DNA from: Desulfobacterales bacterium
Lineage (GTDB): Bacteria > Desulfobacterota > Desulfobacteria > Desulfobacterales > JAFDCJ01
NCBI GenBank assembly: GCA_020345785.1
Contig: CP070771.1
Location: forward strand, 1,200,689 to 1,207,794
DNA length: 7,106 nucleotides
Direction: 5' to 3'
The position numbers and the translations under genes were made by a program. Below, in pieces: positions 1 to 5,700 of the stretch. The notes beneath the pieces were generated by a model. The model made no database searches. It was not told the DNA's origin and saw nothing but the letters and a program-made list of their open reading frames with translations. Positions within the stretch are counted from its first letter, which is position 1. Every line of letters starts with the position of its first letter.

Positions 1-969
1 TTCGTAATATTCTTTGAGTTCCGGATCCAGCTTCATCAGCGTGATGGAAAACCCTGACATCTCCTGGCAGGTGCAGTGGCTGCCGAGAATCGTATCGTAT
101 ATATAAATGCCCTTTGCAGCAAGGATCTGATGGGCGCGCCGACTGACAATCAACAGCTCCATATAGGTGGTCGCCCCCAGATCGTTTATCAGCAAACAGA
201 CTTCATCGCCGGATTGAAATGGCAGATCGGTTGTGAGCCGCTCGAGCATCTTGTCAACCAGGGCATCTGCCGGCGGCATCTTTTCACGGGATACCCCGGG
301 TTCCCCGTGCAGGCCCATTCCTATCTCGATTTCGTCATCCGGCAGTTCAAAGGTGGGTTCACCGGTTTCGGGAATCGATCCGGCTGCCAGGGCAACGCCC
401 ATGGAGCGGGTGTAATCGCGGGCCTTGGACGTGACGCGATACACTTCAGCCAGGTCTTTCACTCTGGCGGAAACTCCCCCGGCGACCTTGATAACAAAAA
501 GATCACCGGCAATCCCCCTTCGATCCTGAATCTTGTCGGGCGGTGCGGACGCCACATCATCCCAAACCCGCACCGTTTTGGTTGTGATGCCTTCTTCAGC
601 AGCCATTTCGGCGGCGATGTCAAAGTTCATGTTGTCGCCGGCATAATTGCCGTACAGATATAAAACGCCGTTGCCCTGGTCGAGAGCGCGCGTGGTCTGC
701 AGGATGATGTCCGGTGTAGGTGCGGCAAATATTTGTCCGCAGGCGGCACCGTCGGCCATGTTTTCACCGATAAAGCCTCCGAAAAGGGGTTCATGCCCGC
801 TGCCGCCGCCGATGAGTAAGCCGACCTTTTTTTCCGGCAGACGCGTTTTTACAACGGCGCCGACACCCTCCAGTTTCATGATCCTGCCATGGCTGGCGGC
901 CACCAACCCGTCGATTAATTCCGGCACGACATCTCTCGGATCATTCAGAACTTTTTTTGCTTTTTTCAT
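1..969 (-). CDS. dhaK: DhaK-type dihydroxyacetone/ketose kinase, substrate-binding subunit (3' end outside window)
   Basis: This is the substrate-binding subunit of a dihydroxyacetone-kinase-family enzyme, which phosphorylates dihydroxyacetone or a related short ketose in the cytoplasm together with a DhaL subunit. The reading frame is open from ATG at 969 through the left window edge, giving 323 residues; E. coli DhaK has 356, so only the C-terminal tail is missing. Visible motifs are GGGSGHEP with His59, GNYAGDNMNF with Asp112, RRGIAGD, and GMGLHGEPG with His221. These match E. coli His56, Asp109 and the substrate-anchoring His218 with a constant offset of three. The Lys104 equivalent is Gly107, so the substrate may not be dihydroxyacetone itself. 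Tetrulose kinases are known from this family. A ribosome binding site AGGGAG lies at 976-981, six bases before the ATG. DhaL, and any PTS or ATP-dependent partner, would lie to the left. Family call is secure; substrate is unknown. Confidence 0.93.
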   Translation of the reverse strand, partial: MKKAKKVLNDPRDVVPELIDGLVAASHGRIMKLEGVGAVVKTRLPEKKVGLLIGGGSGHEPLFGGFIGENMADGAACGQIFAAPTPDIILQTTRALDQGNGVLYLYGNYAGDNMNFDIAAEMAAEEGITTKTVRVWDDVASAPPDKIQDRRGIAGDLFVIKVAGGVSARVKDLAEVYRVTSKARDYTRSMGVALAAGSIPETGEPTFELPDDEIEIGMGLHGEPGVSREKMPPADALVDKMLERLTTDLPFQSGDEVCLLINDLGATTYMELLIVSRRAHQILAAKGIYIYDTILGSHCTCQEMSGFSITLMKLDPELKEYYE

Positions 970-1173
970 GTTTCGCTCCCTAATTAATCCGCCCTGAAAG
1001 ATAGGATGTTCAGGATTGTGTAGTGTGAATATATGCTAAAGTCGTGCTTGAAAATGAGGCCTGCGGATTAATTAATTTATGCTCCGCAGTTTTATTTTTA
1101 GTTTCGTCAGTTTCGCCTGGTTAGCGGCATGCAAGCGAATCATTTTGCATAAGATCTAATCCGCGGTTGCCTT
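970..1173 (-). promoter_or_regulatory. dhaK leader / intergenic region with alternative inverted repeats
   Basis: This 204-base spacer separates the isomerase stop from the dhaK start and holds no gene. On the - strand it carries GCGGATTAATTA (992 to 981), which abuts and shares one base with the dhaK ribosome binding site. Its perfect 12-base complement TAATTAATCCGC lies upstream at 1074 to 1063. That complement can instead form a 7-bp stem, CTGCGGA (1089 to 1083) with TCCGCAG (1067 to 1061). A third GCGGATTA lies at 1164 to 1157, just past the isomerase stop. The repeats are directly visible; a regulatory role in dhaK expression is inference. I see no convincing promoter. Confidence 0.45.
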
Positions 1174-2004
1174 TCACGCCAGTTTGGCTAAAAATTGAAA
1201 TGCATGCTCGGCCGCCTTGACGGCATTGCGGCTGTGGCGGCTGAGCTCTACATTGACGAGTCCCGTATAGCTAATGTCTTCAAGCGCCTTGAAAACTTCA
1301 ATAAAGTCCATCTCCCCTTCGCCGAACTGCAGATGCTCGTGGGCACCTTTGCGCATGTCTTCGGCATGAATATTTTTGATATCATCTTTGAACTGCCGGA
1401 TACAGGCTGCAGGACCTCGGTCTTCGGTCAAATAGGCATGGCCCAGATCCAGGGTCAGGCCCCATAAATGGTGATCGAGGCGCTGCTTCAGGTTTTGGTA
1501 CTGGGACAGATTTTCGATGAACATACCGGGTTCCGGCTCAAAGGCCAGGGGAATACCATATTGTGCGCTATAATCCAAAAGCTCCCGGCAACCCGCGAGC
1601 AGCCATTCCCAGGCATCCGCCTCGGCTGCGTCGTCATGCCGTGTACCCGACCAGAACGAAAGAGCTTCCGCATCGAGCCGGGCGGCAATGTCGAGGGCGC
1701 TTTTTAGAAAACTGAGACGGGTTTGTCGGCCGGCCGCATCGGCGGAGATAAGGGTCGGTTCATGCTTGCGCCGGGGATTGAGGAGAAATCGGGCGCCCGT
1801 TTCGACCACACAGGCCAGCGCTTTTTTTTTGAGCGTCGCTTTTGTATGCGCCAGTTTGCGGTCCAGATCCGGGTCCCGGGGATTCAACACGTAATTGTCC
1901 AGGGTTATGGCAACACCCCGATATCCCAGATCCGAGATGATGTCCAGGGCCGACTCCAGAGAGTGACAATTGAAACCGTTGGTATTGTATCCTAGCCGCA
2001 GCAT
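1174..2004 (-). CDS. sugar phosphate isomerase/epimerase-like TIM-barrel protein
   Basis: A 276-residue protein of the xylose-isomerase-like TIM-barrel family (AP endonuclease 2 / sugar epimerase fold). Members are cytoplasmic, metal-dependent enzymes that isomerise or epimerise sugars, sugar phosphates or inositol derivatives. The pattern of metal ligands is visible: a Glu in FEPEPG (156 or 158), Asp186 in TLDLGH, His213 in NIHAED and Glu253 in NVELSR, with the family's GEGEMDF loop at 228-234. Its length is usual for the family. It lies upstream of dhaK on the same strand with a 204-base gap, which suggests, without proving, that the two act in the same ketose pathway. The start is set at ATG 2004, because AGGTG at 2011-2015 is correctly spaced for it; an in-frame GTG at 2013 overlaps that site and has none of its own. 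The exact substrate cannot be assigned. Confidence 0.88.
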   Translation of the reverse strand: MLRLGYNTNGFNCHSLESALDIISDLGYRGVAITLDNYVLNPRDPDLDRKLAHTKATLKKKALACVVETGARFLLNPRRKHEPTLISADAAGRQTRLSFLKSALDIAARLDAEALSFWSGTRHDDAAEADAWEWLLAGCRELLDYSAQYGIPLAFEPEPGMFIENLSQYQNLKQRLDHHLWGLTLDLGHAYLTEDRGPAACIRQFKDDIKNIHAEDMRKGAHEHLQFGEGEMDFIEVFKALEDISYTGLVNVELSRHSRNAVKAAEHAFQFLAKLA

Positions 2005-2010
2005 CTTGTT

Positions 2011-2015
2011 CACCT
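2011..2015 (-). promoter_or_regulatory. ribosome binding site deciding the isomerase start
   Basis: AGGTG on the - strand lies six bases before ATG 2004. It overlaps the in-frame GTG at 2013, so it supports ATG and argues against GTG as the start of the isomerase gene. Confidence 0.6.
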
Positions 2016-2074
2016 ACTTCGGACGAGCCGGTTCTGTTTCCAAGACCAAGCTCGGAGGAAGAGGCACTTAGAGC

Positions 2075-2109
2075 GTTATTTGTTATTAGTTATTTGTTAA
2101 TAGTTTTAG
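2075..2109 (+). repeat. heptanucleotide tandem repeat array, forward copy (unit GTTATTN)
   Basis: Five consecutive 7-base units of the form GTTATTN, the last two degenerate (GTTAATA, GTTTTAG). They lie in the 231-base spacer between the GYD and isomerase genes, and nothing in them is coding. The array pairs imperfectly with the reverse array at 2174-2202. Confidence 0.7.
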
Positions 2110-2173
2110 TGAATAGTATTCATTTTTATATTTCACCAGTCGCTGAAATTTAAAATGAGGCCGCGGTGTGATT

Positions 2174-2202
2174 CTAATAACGAATAACCAATAACTATTA
2201 AC
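2174..2202 (-). repeat. heptanucleotide tandem repeat array, inverted copy
   Basis: Read on the - strand this is four units GTTAATA, GTTATTG, GTTATTC and GTTATTA, followed by G. It is the same 7-base unit as at 2075-2109 but in the opposite orientation, 70 bases away. The two 29-base stretches match at 24 of 29 positions when folded on each other, so a transcript crossing the spacer could form a long imperfect hairpin. Confidence 0.7.
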
Positions 2203-2244
2203 TTCTAATTGAGAGCGTTTTTTACTCAAGTAGGGAATGACTCT

Positions 2245-2529
2245 TTATTTCTCGGCCACCAGACGATCAAAGGCCTCCACGGTAACCGCCGGACACGTCG
2301 TGAACGCGATACCGGTCAGTTTGCTCAAGGTCACAGACGCTTTCATCGCCTCTTCAATACCGGGTAAGCTAACACAAAATACCAGGTCGTATTCTCCGAG
2401 AAGGACATGCATGGCATTGACCTCACCGCCTAACTTTTTGATTTCGCTGACGGCCTGCTCAGTCCTCTCGGCGCTGATTTTCTCGATCGCTTTGGAAGTA
2501 TATTTGCCGAACATAAAAAATATTGCCAT
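2245..2529 (-). CDS. GYD domain-containing small protein
   Basis: A 94-residue protein with the look of the GYD family, small ferredoxin-like-fold proteins of unknown function related in shape to dimeric alpha-beta barrel proteins. The signature is LLGEYDLVF (residues 43-51), followed by a helix rich in Ala, Lys and Glu and a final strand TCPAVTVEAF. The N-terminal strand MAIFFMFGKYT fits the fold's first beta strand. The start is set at ATG 2529, because AAAGGAG at 2538-2544 lies eight bases upstream; the frame extends 20 residues further back, but that stretch overlaps the end of the regulator gene and does not resemble the family. It follows the GntR gene by 40 bases on the same strand, so the two are probably co-transcribed. 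No signal peptide or membrane segment is seen. Function is unknown; a role as ligand-binding or accessory partner to the regulator is speculation. Confidence 0.85.
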   Translation of the reverse strand: MAIFFMFGKYTSKAIEKISAERTEQAVSEIKKLGGEVNAMHVLLGEYDLVFCVSLPGIEEAMKASVTLSKLTGIAFTTCPAVTVEAFDRLVAEK

Positions 2530-2569
2530 TGTAATATCTCCTTTGTTGTAAGTGGTGATTTTTAGACGG

Positions 2570-3304
2570 TTACTCGACAATCGCCTCAAAAGTTAGTTCG
2601 TATTTGTCACTGCGGTACATGGATTCCTCGCATTCGATGGGTTCGTTGTCTTTTACATAAGTGACGCCTTTGATCAGAAAAACTAGCGAGTTGTCATTGA
2701 GCGTCAATAAGGAGGCGGCGTGGCCGGATACGGTGACAATCGTCATGCCCTGGGTATGACGGTTGGGCTTGAGGCCATATTTTTCTTCGAAGACGCGCCA
2801 CAAGGAAGAAGAAAGTTCTTCCTGCTCGATCGCGGGGCAGAGGTCCGTCCTGATGTACCTTGTTTCCAGCATCATGGGTACATCATCCGCCAGACGCAGT
2901 CTCTCCAGCCGGACCACCTTATTCCCTTTTTCGAGTTCCAAGCGTTGGCGCGCGAAGGCATTGGCCGTGACCACCTTTTTGGACAGCACTTTGGTAGTGG
3001 GGGTAAGACCCATTTCGGTCATATTCTTGGTGAAGCCAAGCACCTTACGCAGATCGCGCTTTACTCTCCGGCGTTTGACAAATGTGCCTTTGCCGGCTTT
3101 GCGCTCCAGAAAATCCTCCTGAACGAGGTCGTTTAAGGCCCGGCGGATAGTGGTTGAGGACAGTTCATAGTTATCGCTGAATTCCCGTTCTGACGGGATC
3201 AAATCCCCCTCTTTATATTCCCCGTTAAGAATAATTTGTTTGATTTGTTCCTTTAGCTGGAAATAAAGGGGGACTTTGGATTTAAAATCTATGCTTAGGT
3301 TCAT
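2570..3304 (-). CDS. GntR family transcription regulator (HutC subfamily, UTRA effector domain)
   Basis: A 244-residue DNA-binding regulator. Residues about 10-76 form the GntR winged helix-turn-helix: VPLYFQLKEQI, then LIPSERE, then SSTTIRRALNDLVQEDFLER and GKGTFV, all standard landmarks. Residues about 90-242 match the UTRA ligand-binding domain: VLGFTKNMTEMG, then RLERLRLADDVPMMLETRYI, and ESMYRSDKYELTFEA at the end. UTRA domains bind small effectors such as sugars, amino acids or organic acids, and effector binding usually releases the DNA. The start is ATG 3304, with GAGGT at 3313-3317 eight bases upstream; a TTG five codons earlier is not supported. It is transcribed divergently from the acetoin/pyruvate dehydrogenase operon, and both sides of the intergenic region carry the same 36-bp element, so it probably controls that operon and itself. 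Acetoin operons are more often run by sigma54 activators of the AcoR type, so a GntR controller is noteworthy. The effector is unknown. Confidence 0.94.
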   Translation of the reverse strand: MNLSIDFKSKVPLYFQLKEQIKQIILNGEYKEGDLIPSEREFSDNYELSSTTIRRALNDLVQEDFLERKAGKGTFVKRRRVKRDLRKVLGFTKNMTEMGLTPTTKVLSKKVVTANAFARQRLELEKGNKVVRLERLRLADDVPMMLETRYIRTDLCPAIEQEELSSSLWRVFEEKYGLKPNRHTQGMTIVTVSGHAASLLTLNDNSLVFLIKGVTYVKDNEPIECEESMYRSDKYELTFEAIVE

Positions 3305-3351
3305 GATAATTGACCTCAAAAAATGCCCTGCGGGTATATTGTAGCGGGGGA

Positions 3352-3369
3352 ATCGTTATACATAACGAT
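3352..3369. promoter_or_regulatory. 8-2-8 perfect palindrome upstream of the GntR gene (candidate operator)
   Basis: ATCGTTAT and ATAACGAT flank a 2-base centre, a perfect inverted repeat 48 bases before the regulator's ATG. GntR-family sites are short palindromes, and this one contains GT and AC half-sites in the family's usual arrangement. A -10-like TACAAT on the - strand at 3343-3338 lies just downstream, but no good -35 is present. Candidate autoregulatory site; inference. Confidence 0.45.
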
Positions 3370-3435
3370 CTAAATCATTGTGCATACATACCAGCGTTCT
3401 GTCCATTAGGTCCGGTACCGATGACGCTGTGTGTA

Positions 3436-3471
3436 AATAGTACACTATTGCAATATTGTCTTAATAGTCAA
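3436..3471 (-). promoter_or_regulatory. candidate promoter/operator element facing the GntR gene
   Basis: On the - strand this reads TTGACT at 3471-3466, then an AT-rich block ending in GTGTACTATT. It matches the element at 3539-3574 at 29 of 36 positions, in opposite orientation. Inside it are AATAGT and ACTATT around a 2-base centre (3436-3449) and the palindrome CAATATTG (3451-3458). TTGACT is a fair -35; the best -10 candidates are weak, for example TAGTGT after 18 bases. It fits a regulator-controlled promoter for the leftward genes. Confidence 0.5.
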
Positions 3472-3538
3472 GTCAAATTTTACAACCAATCGGGATGGAG
3501 TCATAGTGGCGGCTATTCAAGATCATAGGAATTTTTCC

Positions 3539-3574
3539 TTGACCAATAAAGTAATATTGTAATATTGTACTATT
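3539..3574 (+). promoter_or_regulatory. candidate promoter/operator element facing the dehydrogenase operon
   Basis: TTGACC at 3539-3544 is a good -35. Possible -10 boxes are TAATAT at 3560-3565 (15-base spacer) or TATTGT at 3563-3568 (18-base spacer). The stretch contains TAATATTG twice in tandem followed by TACTATT, and ends in TGTACTATT exactly like its inverted partner at 3436-3471. It lies about 85 bases before the E1 alpha start. A regulator bound over it would block RNA polymerase. The repeat is seen; the function is inferred. Confidence 0.55.
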
Positions 3575-3626
3575 CGTTCTTCCCTCTCGGAATTTACCAG
3601 CGTGAAGCTGCCGACTGCAGAACACC

Positions 3627-3643
3627 GGTTAGACCGTCTAATC
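3627..3643 (+). promoter_or_regulatory. small leader hairpin before the E1 alpha ribosome binding site
   Basis: GGTTAGA and TCTAATC pair around a 3-base loop (CCG), seven pairs including one G-U. The hairpin lies five bases before AGGAGG (3649-3654) in the untranslated leader. As DNA, TTAGA-CCG-TCTAA is also a short palindrome. No T-run follows, so it is not a terminator. It may affect translation or be a minor operator; it may equally be chance. Confidence 0.3.
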
Positions 3644-3659
3644 AAAACAGGAGGACAAA

Positions 3660-4658
3660 ATGGCGAAGAATTTACCTGCCAAAAAAGGCGTTGCCGAAAA
3701 AGCCGCATCACCTCCAGTGGATGAAGCCGTCATGTTGCAGATTTACCGCAACGTTTATGCTACCCGGCAATTTGAACTCAATTGCGCCGAACTTTACCGG
3801 GCGGGTTTTATACGCGGTTATCTGCACCCTTATCTGGGCGAGGAGGCCGTTGCCGCCGGCGCCTGCGCTGCAGTCAGGAAAGATGACTACATTGTCAGTA
3901 CGCACCGCGGACACGGTCACTGCATCAGCAAAGGGGCGGAGTTGCATTTGATGATGGCTGAAATTATGGGCAAGGCCACCGGATATTGCCGGGGTCGCGG
4001 TGGTTCCATGCACATTTCGAGCAAGAAAGACAACAATCTGGGCGCCAACGGTATCGTCGGCGGCGGAATTCCCATCGCGGCTGGCGCCGGCATGGGCATT
4101 AAAGTAAAGGGCACCGACCAGATGGTTGTCTGCTTTTTCAGTGATGGCGCTTCCAATAACGGGGTTTTTTCCGAGTCGCTGAACTTGGCCGCCGTCTTTA
4201 ACCTGCCGGTAATCTTTATGTTGGAGAACAACCATTATGCGGTTTCCACGCGGATTGACTGCTCCGCCGGCGATTGCAACCTCGCCGGAAGGGGGCCGGC
4301 CTTTGGTGTACCGGGACGATGTATTGACGGCAACGATGCGGTCGCGGTTTATTTAGAGACGAAAAAAGCTGCCGAGCGCGCCAGAAACGGTGAGGGCCCG
4401 ACCCTGATCGAAGCCGATACTTACCGCCATGGCGGCCATCATGTTAACGATCCCGGGCTTTACATGCCGCGGGACGAATTGGAAGCCTGGAAAGCCAGAG
4501 ATCCGATCATTGTTCTTCGCAGCCAGATTAACAATGATAAAAAGGTGAAAGCCGTCGAAGAGAAGGTTGATCAGGAAATGGAAGCAGCCATCGATTACGG
4601 CAAGAGCAGCCCCGATCCATCCGTTGAAGAATTTTTAGCGTCCATTACAGATCGATAA
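3660..4658 (+). CDS. acoA: thiamine-diphosphate-dependent acetoin/pyruvate dehydrogenase E1 component, alpha subunit
   Basis: A 332-residue E1 alpha subunit. With E1 beta it forms the thiamine-diphosphate enzyme that cleaves acetoin or decarboxylates a 2-oxoacid and passes the acyl group to lipoyl-E2. Landmarks in order: YLGEEAVAAG (58-67), STHRGHGHCISKG (80-92), GRGGSMHIS (112-120), GANGIVGGG (128-136), the cofactor motif SDGASNNG (161-168) ending in ENN (189-191), and the C-terminal loop YRHGGHHVNDPG (255-266). The HRGHGHC and GANGIVGGG blocks match AcoA of Bacillus acetoin dehydrogenase better than the usual pyruvate E1 alpha, hence the symbol; pyruvate or another oxoacid remains possible. 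The usual GDG of the cofactor motif is SDG here. Residues 1-20 are a Lys/Ala-rich extension. AGGAGG lies five bases before the ATG. It is first gene of a three-gene operon, with 32 bases to the next gene. Confidence 0.92.
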   Translation: MAKNLPAKKGVAEKAASPPVDEAVMLQIYRNVYATRQFELNCAELYRAGFIRGYLHPYLGEEAVAAGACAAVRKDDYIVSTHRGHGHCISKGAELHLMMAEIMGKATGYCRGRGGSMHISSKKDNNLGANGIVGGGIPIAAGAGMGIKVKGTDQMVVCFFSDGASNNGVFSESLNLAAVFNLPVIFMLENNHYAVSTRIDCSAGDCNLAGRGPAFGVPGRCIDGNDAVAVYLETKKAAERARNGEGPTLIEADTYRHGGHHVNDPGLYMPRDELEAWKARDPIIVLRSQINNDKKVKAVEEKVDQEMEAAIDYGKSSPDPSVEEFLASITDR

Positions 4659-4690
4659 GAAATCGGTTTCAACAAAACAGGAGACATGCT

Positions 4691-5662
4691 ATGGCAGAGT
4701 TAATGTATCGCGAGGCTTTAAACCATGCTCTTTTTGAAGAAATGCGCAGAGATCCGCTCGTATTCGTCATGGGAGAGGGGATTGCGGAGCGCGGTGGATC
4801 GTACAAAGTGACCGAGGGGCTTTTAAAGGAATTTGGTCCGGGGCGGGTAATGGACACCCCGATTTCTGAGGCATCATTTACCGGATGCGGAGTGGGTGCC
4901 GCCCTCGTCGGAACGCGACCGGTGGTGGAAATTCTGTTTGTGGATTTTACCGGATTGATCATGGACCAGATTATCAATCAGGCGGCCAAGTATGAATTTA
5001 TGTCCGGCGGGCAGGGCAAAGTTCCCATGGTTTTGAGAACCCAGGGGGGCGCAGGCAACGGTCTGGCCGGACAGCATTCCCAGAGTCTGGAAGCGCTGTT
5101 TTATCACATACCCGGCTTAAAGGTCGTCATGCCTTCAACACCCTATGACGCCAAAGGGCTGTTGAAAGCATCAATTCGCGACGACGATCCGACGATATTT
5201 ATCGAACACAAGTTACTCTACATGACCAAAGGAGAGGTGCCAGAGGATGACTACATTGTCCCCCTGGGGCAGGCAAACATTAAACGTCCGGGAGATGATA
5301 TCACTCTTGTTACCTATTCCTACATGACCCTCAAATGTTTGGAGGCCGCGGAAGTTTTAGCTCAAGAAGGTATCAGCGTCGAGGTGGTAGACCTGAGGAC
5401 GCTGACGCCTCTGGACAAAGAGACCGTCCTGGAATCGGTTGAGAAAACCGGCCGCGCTATCGTCGTTCACGAGGCAGTTAAGCGCGGAGGTGTCGGCGGG
5501 GACATCGCCTCCGTGATCATGGAGGAAGCCTACGATGATCTGGACGGTCCGGTCAAGCGAATTTGCGGAAAAAACACCACCGTCCCTTACAATCTGGATT
5601 TGGAAAAAGTATGCGTCCCTACCGTGGAGGAAATCATCGAGGGGATTTTGGAGATGGTGTGA
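4691..5662 (+). CDS. acoB: acetoin/pyruvate dehydrogenase E1 component, beta subunit (transketolase-like)
   Basis: A 323-residue E1 beta subunit, normal length for the family. Residues about 4-178 are the transketolase pyrimidine-binding domain. DTPISEASFTG (55-65) holds Glu60, the conserved glutamate that activates the thiamine aminopyrimidine ring, and GQHSQSLEALF (127-137) holds His129, the conserved active-site histidine region. VMPSTPYDAKGLL (146-158) is typical of the family. The C-terminal transketolase domain, about 195-320, shows VVDLRTLTPLD (232-242) and the HEAVKRGGVGG segment (260-270). It forms the alpha2beta2 E1 heterotetramer with the preceding gene product. AGGAGA (4679-4684) lies six bases before the ATG. 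It follows E1 alpha by 32 bases and precedes E2 by 38, with no terminator between, so the three genes are one transcription unit. Substrate choice (acetoin or a 2-oxoacid) cannot be settled from this chain. Confidence 0.93.
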   Translation: MAELMYREALNHALFEEMRRDPLVFVMGEGIAERGGSYKVTEGLLKEFGPGRVMDTPISEASFTGCGVGAALVGTRPVVEILFVDFTGLIMDQIINQAAKYEFMSGGQGKVPMVLRTQGGAGNGLAGQHSQSLEALFYHIPGLKVVMPSTPYDAKGLLKASIRDDDPTIFIEHKLLYMTKGEVPEDDYIVPLGQANIKRPGDDITLVTYSYMTLKCLEAAEVLAQEGISVEVVDLRTLTPLDKETVLESVEKTGRAIVVHEAVKRGGVGGDIASVIMEEAYDDLDGPVKRICGKNTTVPYNLDLEKVCVPTVEEIIEGILEMV

Positions 5663-5700
5663 CCAAAGGCGAATAAAGATTGAATATTTAAGGAGCGAAA

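Noticed and set aside
76..663. A 195-codon open frame on the + strand
   Set aside because: It is antisense to dhaK, whose - strand frame is open from 969 to the window edge with all family motifs. The + strand translation resembles no family.
1061..1101. Terminator on the + strand (CTGCGGA stem followed by a T-rich run)
   Set aside because: No + strand gene ends here, the stem is only 7 bp with a 15-base loop, and the T-run is interrupted. It is better viewed as part of the leftward leader's repeats.
2005..2013. GTG at 2013 as start of the isomerase gene
   Set aside because: It overlaps AGGTG, which is ideally spaced for ATG 2004, and has no upstream ribosome binding site of its own.
2530..2589. 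Longer GYD protein starting at 2589
   Set aside because: The extra 20 residues overlap the regulator's 3' end and are unlike the family. A strong AAAGGAG precedes the internal ATG at 2529.
3305..3319. TTG at 3319 as start of the GntR gene
   Set aside because: GAGGT at 3313-3317 is spaced for ATG 3304, and GntR proteins normally start a few residues before the winged helix, as here.
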